Part shown: one piece after another, positions 31,999 through 40,623 of the stretch
Numbering within the stretch: position 1 is the first letter of the stretch
How the letters are laid out: each line of letters starts with the position of its first letter
Assembly (NCBI GenBank): GCA_030374765.1
Contig: JARGXX010000099.1
Coordinates: 496,001-560,000, forward strand
Reading direction: 5' to 3'
From: Agarophyton chilense
Taxonomy: Eukaryota; Rhodophyta; Florideophyceae; Gracilariales; Gracilariaceae
Length of the DNA: 64,000 nucleotides
Position numbers and translations under genes: made by a program
The notes under the pieces: generated by a model
Seen by the model: only the letters and a program-made list of their open reading frames with translations
Database searches by the model: none
What the model was told of the DNA's origin: nothing

Positions 31999-32228
31999 AT
32001 AAGTGTGCTAGATAGCTAGTTTTGTAAATAAAAAGCCAAAAAATCAAAGAATTTTGCAGAATGCGCTAGTTCGGCACCTGAAAAAAAAAATTTGGAAATA
32101 AGAACTCCATGCATCTTAGTGTTTTGACCACTTAATGCAGTTTAATCTGCATTTGCAGTTTACTGGTCACTTTTGACCGCTATAGGTGGAGATCCATACC
32201 AAGGCAGTCGTCAGTACCTTCTACCTCA
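31999..32228. repeat. Left subterminal region with GCTAG-type repeats
   Basis: GCTAG at 32007, GCTAGTTTT at 32015-32023 and GCTAGTT at 32065-32071, next to the terminal repeat. CACTA- and KDZ-type transposases typically recognise short repeats near the ends; here this is inference from the clustering on both sides. Confidence 0.55.
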
Positions 32229-32880
32229 TTACCGGCCCTTTTGCTTACTAGGCTCCAGCGTTCCACCGGGAGGGTATTTGGGGTTGAAGAAGTCCACCAC
32301 CGCATTTTCAACCTCTTCCACCTCCCCACTGCTCAAGTTCCTCACACCCGGCTGCCCCACCACACACACATTTCCACCCTTCTTCTCCACATCCTTACCA
32401 ACCCTCCTCTTCTTCAGCCGACTCTCTCCAACTCCTCCCCCTTTCCATTCCTCTCTCCCCTTCTTCATCCCAGCTGGCTCCCCGCGTCTCCCTGGCGTCA
32501 CCGGCGACCCTTTCGCTCTCCCCCTCTCCTCTCCCACCTCCTTCAACACCTTCCGTGCACCCCAAATCTCCACCACCCCTTCCATGTGCACTTCCAACAC
32601 CTTCACACACCTCTTCAGTTCCTCATTCGCCCTCCACAGCTTCCCCATCTCCAGCCCCATGGGGATCCGCTCGACATCGTCAACGCCCGCGAAAGCTATC
32701 GACAAGAGCCACCGCAAGCGCAAGCGCACTCACCTTAGTGCTTCCAGTAGTACCCGCAGCCTCCCACACAGCACCCCCCCTCGAAAATCCTCTCGCCCAC
32801 CTCCGGCCTTTTATCTCCTTTTTTTGACCCGCTTTTCGCGCGCGCTCGCCCAATTTCAGTACCCTCGTACACCCCTGCAT
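32229..32880 (-). CDS. Small coiled-coil/basic protein of the transposon, probable 64-nt intron
   Basis: Exon 1 (32880-32734) encodes a basic 49-residue start, MQGCTRVLKLGERARKAGQK. A consensus donor AAG|GTGAGT at 32733 and an acceptor ...GTCGAG at 32670 remove 64 nt in phase 0, joining to exon 2 (32669-32229). Exon 2 encodes a coiled coil (LWRANEELKRCVKVLEVHME) and a Gly/Lys/Arg-rich linker, ending in a short segment VENAVVDFFNPKYPP. About 195 aa. The plus-strand frame over the same bases is Ser/Pro/Thr low-complexity and looks like the complement. Family unknown. The intron is a prediction; its size is in line with the 94-nt intron of infA. Confidence 0.5.
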
Positions 32881-33271
32881 CTACGCTCCGGATGCCCTTC
32901 ACCCCACTCATTGCTCACTCACACACTCCCATCCATATTCCTACACCTTCTATCATGTTCAGCGCTCCCTCACTACTCCCAATTTCATAGCCTTCTCATT
33001 TATAATAAACCACAATCATTCGTAACACAAACCGCCGATTACTCATAAGCCCTCTTTCCCGTTATGACTTCCATAACAACACACACTCCTACACTTTTAA
33101 CACGATAAACACCATTCAATATCATATATCTAACCTCCTTCCCAAAAACCCCTAACACCCATTCATCCACAACCATACTCCTTCTCTATTTAATCACATC
33201 TCCACACTCGCCACCCCCACCACTTCTTCAATTCCAAGCACACTGCACTCCAAACACCTTTCGCAATCAAC
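32881..33271. other. Intergenic spacer inside the transposon
   Basis: Divergent spacer between the coiled-coil gene and the reductase-like gene; C/A-rich, no gene or repeat recognised. It probably holds both promoters. Confidence 0.45.
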
Positions 33272-33961
33272 ATGACCGACTCTCTCACTGCCATCCCTTG
33301 CACCTCCGACCCAGCCGTTATTGTCGGCAGAGGCCGAATCGGCACTTTGCTTCGCAACAACGGCACCCTACAAGATGCTTTTCTCTCAACTCAAGAATTC
33401 ATCTCCGCGCAATACATCCCCGACGGCCCCATTTTCTTCTGCGGCAGAAATCATTCACTCGAAGACGTCATTCAATTCTGCCCTTCCTCCCGCAGAGAGG
33501 ATCTGGTCTTTCTTCAGAACGGAAACATTCTCCCTCTTCTTTCAACCTATGGGCTCCAAAACTGCACCAAAGCCGTTCTCTTCCTCGCCGTCCCCTCCTT
33601 TAACGCACCCCCCGAGGACGGTGTCACCCTCCTCAGTCCCCATGGTCTCACAACTGCCACCGGCAAATGGGCTCCCGCACTCGCCAATCGCCTCAGTACC
33701 GCAGGCCTCACTTGTCATGTCGTCGACCAGCCCTCCTTTTCTAAAGCTTACTACGAAAAACTCGTATGGATATCAGCTTTTAATCTCGTCGGCTCCTCTT
33801 ATGGCTTTATCACAATGCACGAAGTTGCAGTACAACACCGCACAGTCGTTTCAACCATAATGAAAGAGCTCCTCGCCATCGTCACATCCGAAACAGGAAT
33901 CGCCTACAATACAACAGAAACACTCCAAAAACTTCTGGCCCACGGAAAAACACTTACATAG
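33272..33961 (+). CDS. Ketopantoate-reductase-like (ApbA/PanE fold) protein
   Basis: 229 aa. A Rossmann nucleotide loop VIVGRGRIGTLL (about 17-27, GxGxxG) opens the protein, DLVFLQNGNILPLL (77-90) matches the family's NG motif, and EKLVWISAFNLVGSSYG (162-178) matches the C-terminal helical domain with its conserved Lys and Asn. The family reduces ketopantoate to pantoate with NADPH for coenzyme A synthesis, though many relatives have other substrates. It is about 70 residues shorter than the typical enzyme. Placement inside the transposon between a coiled-coil gene and a membrane-protein gene makes it cargo. A catalytic role is plausible; the substrate is unknown. Confidence 0.65.
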   Translation: MTDSLTAIPCTSDPAVIVGRGRIGTLLRNNGTLQDAFLSTQEFISAQYIPDGPIFFCGRNHSLEDVIQFCPSSRREDLVFLQNGNILPLLSTYGLQNCTKAVLFLAVPSFNAPPEDGVTLLSPHGLTTATGKWAPALANRLSTAGLTCHVVDQPSFSKAYYEKLVWISAFNLVGSSYGFITMHEVAVQHRTVVSTIMKELLAIVTSETGIAYNTTETLQKLLAHGKTLT

Positions 33962-34511
33962 TTCCCCACCTCGTTCTCAGACTTTGAGTTGCGGAACGTC
34001 TACTTCTACAACGTTTCTAACGCCCAAAAATCCATTGGAAACCGTGACCCCGCCCCTTTCCATACGAACTTCTTGAACGTCCTCCTCAATGGGTAGTACT
34101 TCATTCATATACCCCTTCCAATAAAAACAAGTCCTCCTTTCTAAAGCATATTTCCATCTCCTTCGCTGCCTCGATAAAGACTGCTATCCGCACGACACCA
34201 CGTCAGAATATATGAAACGATATTAAGAATTGCTTCGTTCATCACAAATCATCACTACAACCACTCTTCATAAATCTTCCAACTTTGCAATTAACTCTGT
34301 ACCCAATAACCGCTCCTACAGCCTATCAAAGGTTTTCATTCATAACAATTATTCATACTCCGCAACAGAGATACGGCAACAACCTAACAACTACTTTGAT
34401 CACTACATATATATATCCACCGATGACCACCCTACTTCATTGCGCTCAACATACTGTATCCAGTCCCTCACAAATACCTTTCTACACAACACTCTCCTCT
34501 CCTTCTCATGC

Positions 34512-35697
34512 ATGCAGCGCTACGAAGCACGTCTTTCCCCACCCCCTGGTTCTTCTGTCCCATGCTCAGCAGCTGTGGATATTCTTTCACAACGAACGGT
34601 TATCACCATCGACGAAGTCCTTCAAATCAAACTTCCAACCACCCAGAATGTGGTCGAAGTCAGAGGGTTCCAGAATCATATCACCAACGAGCTCATGGAC
34701 GAGATTCGTGACATTTGTACGACCACCAGGAGGCTCCCCACTCGCAACTCCCTACAGCAGCAAGATACTCTGAAACAACTGTTCAAAGAGCGGTATCATA
34801 TCGTTACCTATGTGCAGCGTACAAGGAAGACTAGCAAACAGGAACGCCTTTACTAAGATTTTCAGTTAGCAAACACTCTTCACATCGACCTTAACGTTCA
34901 CAATCACACTAACTACACTCTTCGGAGTTATAGACCCAGCTCTGCAATATACGCTTCCATTCAGATTCAACTCTCTCCTTCGGTTCATTCTCATAACGCT
35001 ATTGAGATGTTCTATCCAAAGCCTGCTACACATTCTCATAATCGAAGGAGGCGTACAATGTATAAACGCGTTATACGGGTCTCTACAAACTACGCTGTTC
35101 AATCCAAACCAGCGATATACCTGGAAGAAACGAGCCTTTCTGAAATTCGGGGCTCTACTCCTTACTCTACTCATCCCCATCAACGCCATACTTTTCCTCG
35201 TTCACCACTTCATTCCAGTCAGCGGTACCCTTTCATCAGACGTGAAGACAAATTGTATCGCCTTCTCCACAGGAGGGGCCGCAGTTGGCGCTTTGGCATA
35301 TCTTCTCCAGCTTGTTTCTATATCCTTCTTTCCAGAGTCCTATCTTAACAAAAAGTTCACAATGACCCCGGAACCACAGAGAACCTCTTTTATGAACCTC
35401 GTGCTTGGAGCCCTCTCCCACTCTTTTCAACAGGCTTTATTCATATCCAGTCCGGATGTAACCTTCCGACTACTCGGTATGAGGCTGTCGGCATGCACTT
35501 TCGCTGCACTCTCTTCAACCGCCTTCTCCACCTCTCGCATTGAGGGACATGGTGTTCCTATACTGCTTGGTAACACAGTGGATGTCGTAATCTTGATATC
35601 TTCGACAGTTGTCATTCACTATGAAAAAGTTAAAGCAAGTGCTACTCTCACGCGTTTCAATCCAGTTGTTCAGGAGTTTCTACTGAAAGACGACTGA
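34512..35697 (+). CDS. Multi-pass membrane protein of the transposon (probable short intron)
   Basis: The C-terminal exon is open from 34870 to 35697 and encodes several hydrophobic segments: FGALLLTLLIPINAILFLV, AVGALAYLLQLVSISFF, LLGMRLSACTFAALSS and VDVVILISSTVVI. It has no upstream ATG of its own. A TACTAAG/TTTTCAG/TTAG cluster at about 34852-34869 looks like a branch point and acceptor. The preceding frame from ATG 34512 (VDILSQRTVITIDEVLQIK, TLKQLFKERYHIVTY) is probably the first exon, with a donor near 34820. Exact splice sites are not settled. Not recognised as any known transporter; about 320-370 aa in total. Confidence 0.45.
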
Positions 35698-35778
35698 TCA
35701 CTATTACAAGAAAAGGGGACTACTCCACATATTACCTCAAATTGTACTCTTTATTGTTCAATAGGTAACAGATACTAT

Positions 35779-37779
35779 CTAGTCGTCGTCGTAATCCATT
35801 ATCATACCGCCGTCTTCATAGTCTCCATCTGTGTTAGCCGAGTTGAGACCCATCCCAGGTTCATCATCCTCTTCTTCATACTCCTCTTCCCCACTTTCAA
35901 CAACTACCATTTTATAATCTTCATCCCACTCCTCATCCTCATCTACCTGGACGTCTTCATCATCACCCTTGTTGGAATCATCCTCTTCGAACTTAGGCCG
36001 AAATGCTGGTTGCCTATGCACTGCGTCCGGTAGCTTGTACCCATCCGGTACCAAGTACATGTGATACCTCATGCAAACTTCCTTAACCAATGCATCCTCG
36101 TATCCAGCTCCAGCATGAAACACATCTCCTCTTCCAATAAAAATGGAGTACGGCGGAATCCTGAACTTCCTCACTACCATCGTCCGAGACAGCTGCTTCA
36201 AGCTCCTGTCGTCGGGCACGTACATGTTATGTGACCTCTCACAAACCCAAAGCATAAACGAACTCGCTCCCGACGCCATCATGAAGAACCCTGGAACCTC
36301 TCCGACGTTCTTCTCGGCATCGGTCAGTCCTCGAAAGTCCGTATGTAACACCTGCCTTGGACAGCCCTCCGCCGTACACAGCACTCGCCCCCCTGTTTCA
36401 GGGGCATACATCCTCTTCTTCCCCGACCTGTTGTTGCACAACCGAAGAGCGGCCGCAATCTGCCCAAACCTCGCATCCAACAATGCCCTTTTCCTCACCA
36501 TTAGAACGTTGTTCTCGTCTTCCTCCACAGAATCCACAATCCCCACCTTCGTCGTAATGTACCGCCCAACTCCCTTCATTCTATCTCCAGCGTCTCTCTC
36601 CTCACCAGCGTTGATTATCGGGTCCCATTTCTTTCTATTCCCTTCAATCGTCAAGTCCGGCTGGTTCAAGAAATCCGTCTGGAAGAACTCCAGCAAAGTC
36701 CCAGTCACATCCCCATCGAAGTTTACCCCCCTCTTCTTCGCCTCATCCGCCATCCCCTTGTCCGTGGCAAACTCTTCCAGCACACAAAATCCTTTCTCCA
36801 TCAGCTCACTTCTCTTAGTCGCGAAGTACTCGCGGGCCAAGTCATCCCTCTCCATTGCTGCCATCCATATCGCCTGCTCTTCATTCACAGGGTGGTCCTT
36901 CGTTGGTAGAATCACCCCAAGAACCGGTTCTTTCGTGGAACCCAGTTCCTTGTACCTGTTATGAGCAGCACGCCAATAAACCGCATGGTGAACACTTTTC
37001 AAGTCTTCTACCCTCAAGCACTCCGCCCTGGGCTTGTTCCGTAGGTAAATCATCTGCATCCAGAGGTGCTGATGCTTCACTCCATTTTCACCCGCCGGCC
37101 ACTCGCTCGGAAGTGCATTCACCAAGTACACCCACGACATACCCGACCCCCCCGCATACGGTCCCGCCCTCTTCAGCCCCTTCGGAACACCCTCCGGATT
37201 ATTGTCTTCGAAGCCACGCATTTGCACACCTTCCTCCTCTTCGTCCCCTACAAATGCACCCTGCCCCCCGTCATCATCTAGTTCATCCTCACTCGATGAG
37301 AAAACAATGAGTACATGTTCCTTCAAGAAGCGCTTCAGCTCTTTCCTGCTCATCTTCTTGAACACATCCATCACGTCAGCCGGTATTTGAGCCGCAGATG
37401 TGCCCACCGTCTTTCTCCTCTTCCTCTTCCGCTTTAAAGGCTGTTCATACTCGCGTTCATTATCACTAATGACCACAGCCTTTCTCTTCCCCATTCTCTG
37501 TCTAGGTTCCATCACCCTCTCACCCGAAGCATCCAGCCCGCGCTCAGTACCTTTTCTAGTTCGTGTGATGCGTCTGGGAACCACGGTTTCCTGGTGGGGT
37601 ACAGACTCCCCAGTACTAGACGAAGGAACATTCACAGAAGGTGGCACCTCCACCACATCCTTCTCCGCACTTGGGGACGCCAGACTCACTTTCAGACCGC
37701 CTTCAATCCGCCTTTGTGCGATTTTCATCCTCTTCGACACCAACCCCGGCCACAACCGCTTCGGACCACTGAGCTCCAT
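35779..37779 (-). CDS. 2-oxoglutarate/Fe(II) dioxygenase-like protein
   Basis: 666 aa. The N-terminal 200 residues are charged and disordered, with a KRKRKRRK nuclear-localisation-like cluster (117-122) and acidic stretches. The middle is alpha-helical (WIYLV, IWMAAMERDDL). The C-terminal double-stranded beta-helix has HTD (479-481) in RQVLHTDFRG, the distal His in GDVFHAGAGYED (555), and Arg571 in RYHMYLVPDG, spaced as in 2OG oxygenases: two His and one Asp for iron, Arg for 2OG. An acidic tail follows. Substrates of this fold include DNA bases, proteins and small molecules. Its neighbours (DNA methyltransferase-SET, ParB-like, KDZ-type transposase) make a nucleic-acid or chromatin substrate attractive, but that is inference. 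It begins 10 bp after the stop of the upstream ORF. Confidence 0.65.
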   Translation of the reverse strand: MELSGPKRLWPGLVSKRMKIAQRRIEGGLKVSLASPSAEKDVVEVPPSVNVPSSSTGESVPHQETVVPRRITRTRKGTERGLDASGERVMEPRQRMGKRKAVVISDNEREYEQPLKRKRKRRKTVGTSAAQIPADVMDVFKKMSRKELKRFLKEHVLIVFSSSEDELDDDGGQGAFVGDEEEEGVQMRGFEDNNPEGVPKGLKRAGPYAGGSGMSWVYLVNALPSEWPAGENGVKHQHLWMQMIYLRNKPRAECLRVEDLKSVHHAVYWRAAHNRYKELGSTKEPVLGVILPTKDHPVNEEQAIWMAAMERDDLAREYFATKRSELMEKGFCVLEEFATDKGMADEAKKRGVNFDGDVTGTLLEFFQTDFLNQPDLTIEGNRKKWDPIINAGEERDAGDRMKGVGRYITTKVGIVDSVEEDENNVLMVRKRALLDARFGQIAAALRLCNNRSGKKRMYAPETGGRVLCTAEGCPRQVLHTDFRGLTDAEKNVGEVPGFFMMASGASSFMLWVCERSHNMYVPDDRSLKQLSRTMVVRKFRIPPYSIFIGRGDVFHAGAGYEDALVKEVCMRYHMYLVPDGYKLPDAVHRQPAFRPKFEEDDSNKGDDEDVQVDEDEEWDEDYKMVVVESGEEEYEEEDDEPGMGLNSANTDGDYEDGGMIMDYDDD

Positions 37780-37788
37780 CTTCGCCGC

Positions 37789-39360
37789 TTACATGCAAAG
37801 GTACTCCCTTAAAGACACCTCGTTCTTTCCCATCACAATTGTGCTGTCTAGAACCTTCCCCGCCGTCAGACCCTTCTCCTTTCCCGCCCTTTTGCATAGT
37901 TGGAACATTCCTATGGCGCATTGGAAGAACTGCTTTCGCGTCTCCTGGAAACGTCCCATATTCCCCGTAGAACCCATCCTCACCCTCACATGTAGCTGCA
38001 AACAACGGATTGCGAAACGGAATATTTCGTCTTCGAGTCCTAACAACAAGTCCCTCGACACATGCGCAAGCGTTAGCACTGGACCCTCCTTGCATACGTT
38101 CTCAAAGAACTCCAGGAGACCTTCGCTCCTGACGAATTTCAACCCAAGAGTCGCATAGCGATTCAAGTGGCGCAAGCTGTAGATTCCTATAGCTTCGCTC
38201 GTCTTCAGCGCCGCAGCTATCCGTGTCGGAGTAAGGTCAGCCAACTTGGTTCTCTTATTGTCAATCAAGTTGCAAATGAAGGACACTGTCAAATGAACCT
38301 TGTCGGCGAAACTCATCTTCAACACATTTGAACTCATTTCATTGAGTACATTACCAAGACCGGGCACTTCGTTCAGCGATAAAGGCTTCCGGTCCTTTCG
38401 TCTCCAAAGAACGACATCAAGAGACCGCACAATTTCCAACCACTTTCTCCCTTCAGAGAGATCATTCTTCAGATCTCGCAGAACCAAGACGCAGTGATGA
38501 CCGTCAATGAGTATGACAGGCACCACTACCCTCCCATTGTGAACAATTTCACTGAAATCTAACTCCATTCCCCCGACGATGGCAACAGCAATCGACCCTG
38601 CCGACGCAAGCCAGCCAAAAGTTTTGCACTTTGCCATCGTCGCCGCGTTGTGTTCCGCATTCACACCTCTGACAGTCTTCTCAGGGATTTGTTTGTCATC
38701 TATGTCCACAATCAAGCGGCACTGGTCATAGTCTGAAGCAGAGATCTTCTTTTCCACGAGAGTCCTATCCACTTCCTGCGAAGGAACGGCATCGCCGTCA
38801 TCGAACAACTCTAACTCGGGACCGGTGTGAGAATCCTCGCGTACATTCACCGCTGACCCCACCTCCACAACATCTTCATCAGAATCATCCACTATCGTCA
38901 CCCTCTTTTTCGGCTTGACGGGTTGCTTCATGGCCGGCGGCACTGTTGTTGGCTGTGCCCTCTTCCCCCTCAAAGGCGTAGCAGACTCCTTCGAGGGGGT
39001 CGCGCTTTTGGGAGTCTCCGGCCGAGGAGGCCCTGGAGTCAGCATAGAGGAGACGCGTGTCATCATTGAGGTATCCCATGCGTATATACCTGCCGACACC
39101 ATATCCTTCAGCAACTCCGGCGGCTTCTCTGCTCCCTTGAAGGAGTACGGATACTTGGAGTTGATCCCCTCCTTAATTTCAGTCCTCCAGATGGCCACCA
39201 AGTCCTCTCCCGGCTTCGCAGACTGGCGCAACGAATGGCCATGCATTGCTCTGCAAAGCGCCTTCCCGGCAGCTCCACTGCCCCCAACACCTCTCAACTC
39301 CGCAGTGCCAACCATAGTACCCTTCTTCTTCCCTGTCCCATCCGCAAGGAACAACGCCAC
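37789..39360 (-). CDS. ParB/Srx-like domain protein, possibly the first exon of the dioxygenase gene
   Basis: 523 aa. The first 200 residues are basic then acidic and disordered. A ParB/sulfiredoxin-like domain spans about 214-300: CRLIVDIDDKQIPEKTVRG with the Arg, a helical TMAKCKTFGWL, then VPVILIDGHHCVLVLRDL, where DGHH is the family's signature (usually DGHHR; Cys replaces Arg). A helical C-terminal half follows. ParB-like domains bind or cut DNA or use nucleotides and often travel with DNA methyltransferases. Its stop codon overlaps a GTAAGC donor (TGCAT|GTAAGC), and splicing to an acceptor 63 or 81 nt downstream would continue in the dioxygenase frame. One long protein of about 1,170 aa is therefore possible. 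Confidence 0.6.
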   Translation of the reverse strand: MALFLADGTGKKKGTMVGTAELRGVGGSGAAGKALCRAMHGHSLRQSAKPGEDLVAIWRTEIKEGINSKYPYSFKGAEKPPELLKDMVSAGIYAWDTSMMTRVSSMLTPGPPRPETPKSATPSKESATPLRGKRAQPTTVPPAMKQPVKPKKRVTIVDDSDEDVVEVGSAVNVREDSHTGPELELFDDGDAVPSQEVDRTLVEKKISASDYDQCRLIVDIDDKQIPEKTVRGVNAEHNAATMAKCKTFGWLASAGSIAVAIVGGMELDFSEIVHNGRVVVPVILIDGHHCVLVLRDLKNDLSEGRKWLEIVRSLDVVLWRRKDRKPLSLNEVPGLGNVLNEMSSNVLKMSFADKVHLTVSFICNLIDNKRTKLADLTPTRIAAALKTSEAIGIYSLRHLNRYATLGLKFVRSEGLLEFFENVCKEGPVLTLAHVSRDLLLGLEDEIFRFAIRCLQLHVRVRMGSTGNMGRFQETRKQFFQCAIGMFQLCKRAGKEKGLTAGKVLDSTIVMGKNEVSLREYLCM

Positions 39361-39610
39361 CCTATCTCCACCAGCCAGATTGTTTCCCGATGTAGCTTAT
39401 CGCGGAGTGGCGAGTGGAGTACCCCGCGGAGTACCCCTCGCTTTCGCTTTGCCTCGAGTCATTATTGGAATCGGATCGTAGTCGGTCGAGGTTGCAAATG
39501 GTCGCAGAGCGCCTTGAGCCTTTTATGGTATTCAGACTAAGACGTATTAGATCGAGCTCCTTTGGTGGCGACTATCCGGAACACTCCCAAGAGCAGTTCG
39601 TTGCAATCAG

Positions 39611-39662
39611 CCTGAACTACGTCCGTTTAGGTTCAACCTGAGCTACGTCCGATTAGTTTCAA
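39611..39662. repeat. Two tandem copies of a 26-bp unit
   Basis: Units 39611-39636 and 39637-39662 share CCTGA-CTACGTCCG-TTAG-TTCAA with three differences, head to tail, in the divergent spacer. Confidence 0.7.
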
Positions 39663-39758
39663 ACTCAAGAAACTCCTTGTCTCTTTCCATCACAAACACG
39701 CCTATTGGCTTGGTAGGCGATACAAGAAAATAAAATTAAAAAATTAAAAATATCCTGA

Positions 39759-39827
39759 CGGCCGACAGAGGTGCGCTCCGACTTCATCGGGGGTCCCGAT
39801 GAAGTCCCCGCGCACCTTTGTCCGCCG
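39759..39827. repeat. Large inverted repeat (about 33-bp arms, 3-nt loop)
   Basis: Arms 39759-39791 and 39795-39827 around loop GGT. The inner 12 bp (GACTTCATCGGG with CCCGATGAAGTC) are perfect; the outer part GGTGCGC/GCGCACC and CCGACAGA/TTTGTCCG pair with a few mismatches. Confidence 0.75.
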
Positions 39828-39881
39828 ACATAATACATATAATTTTGTAATTTTTGGAACGCTCAGGTGTACACGGTGCAC

Positions 39882-39897
39882 TCTGTCGGCCGACAGA
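39882..39897. repeat. Perfect 16-bp palindrome TCTGTCGGCCGACAGA
   Basis: Self-complementary site whose half TCTGTCGG also occurs in the arms of the neighbouring hairpin. A GTGTACAC palindrome lies just upstream (39867-39874). Confidence 0.75.
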
Positions 39898-40068
39898 ATG
39901 CAACCAGGATAGCTGCGACGTCGTTCCGCAACAACCGTTCTTCCGTGCGCGCTCCTCAACCGTACTCACAATCTTTCCGTACTCACCCGCACCCACCCGC
40001 ACCCGCTGCTCTCTTTCACTCAGGCTCTCGTGACGACCGCCCGTGAGGTTGTTTGAACATGTACATAA

Positions 40069-40587
40069 ATGGCTCCAGAACCCACGAGAACTTCTTCATT
40101 GCCTGCAGCAGACACCTTCGAAATGGGTAAACTGTTTGGTACGGGGGATGAAGTTATCAGGGCGTGTCTGGATTTGCGTGATCGTAACGCATTAACGACG
40201 CGGGAGGAAGATGAGCCGCGAAAATTGGGGCCCACTGCATTCATCGATTTCACAATTGCCAATCGCCACATCCTACCGGAGACCCCGAAGTTTTTTTATA
40301 CTCTCCTAGGTCCCGACCACACCAATTACACAGAAGATGAGCTCCGAGTTGTAGGAATGAGGGGCTCGAACTGTCAGAATTATTTCTCGGCGAGGTTGCT
40401 GGATATAAGGAATGGGGGCCCAGATAGGCGCGTGAGGGACTTTTGGAACGCGTACGAGGCGGTGGAGTTCAAGGGCATCCCGAAGAATGTCACTTTGACA
40501 GAGTTCTTCAAAGGTCTGGATACAACCCGAAAGAAGGCGAGCAAAAGCCGGGCTCCATTCGCGCCCGACTTCCCGACAATTTCCTAG
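40069..40587 (+). CDS. 172-aa protein upstream of the methyltransferase-SET gene
   Basis: Not recognised. A globular, mixed alpha/beta-like composition (LGPTAFIDFTIANRHIL, PKFFYTLLGPDHTNY, FWNAYEAVEFKGI) ends in a basic tail. The stop at 40585-40587 lies only 36 bp before the ATG of the methyltransferase-SET frame. A pyrimidine-rich stretch ending TTTATATTCAG (about 40612) could be a splice acceptor that fuses this ORF to the next, but I found no donor in the right phase. First gene of the plus-strand unit. Confidence 0.5.
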   Translation: MAPEPTRTSSLPAADTFEMGKLFGTGDEVIRACLDLRDRNALTTREEDEPRKLGPTAFIDFTIANRHILPETPKFFYTLLGPDHTNYTEDELRVVGMRGSNCQNYFSARLLDIRNGGPDRRVRDFWNAYEAVEFKGIPKNVTLTEFFKGLDTTRKKASKSRAPFAPDFPTIS

Positions 40588-40623
40588 AGGTTGCTGTTCC
40601 TCATTTATATTCAGTCGGTCTCT

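Larger units (their letters stand above)
39361..40068. promoter_or_regulatory. Divergent control region of the modification genes
   Basis: Separates the minus-strand ParB-like/dioxygenase unit from the plus-strand 172-aa/methyltransferase-SET unit. It contains a 26-bp tandem repeat (39611-39662), a large imperfect hairpin (39759-39827) and a perfect 16-bp palindrome (39882-39897). Hairpin arms and palindrome share CGGCCGACAGA, so one factor could bind all three sites and govern both directions. This is inference. Confidence 0.5.

Noticed and set aside
32173-33048. A 291-codon plus-strand frame at the left end of the 18.1-kb transposon
   Set aside because: It is Ser/Pro/Thr/His low complexity and reads as the complement of the coiled-coil minus-strand gene; no domain or start context supports it.
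39759-39827. A CRISPR-like or attachment-site repeat
   Set aside because: It is a single inverted repeat with a nearby palindrome in a eukaryotic spacer; no repeat-spacer series exists anywhere in the window.
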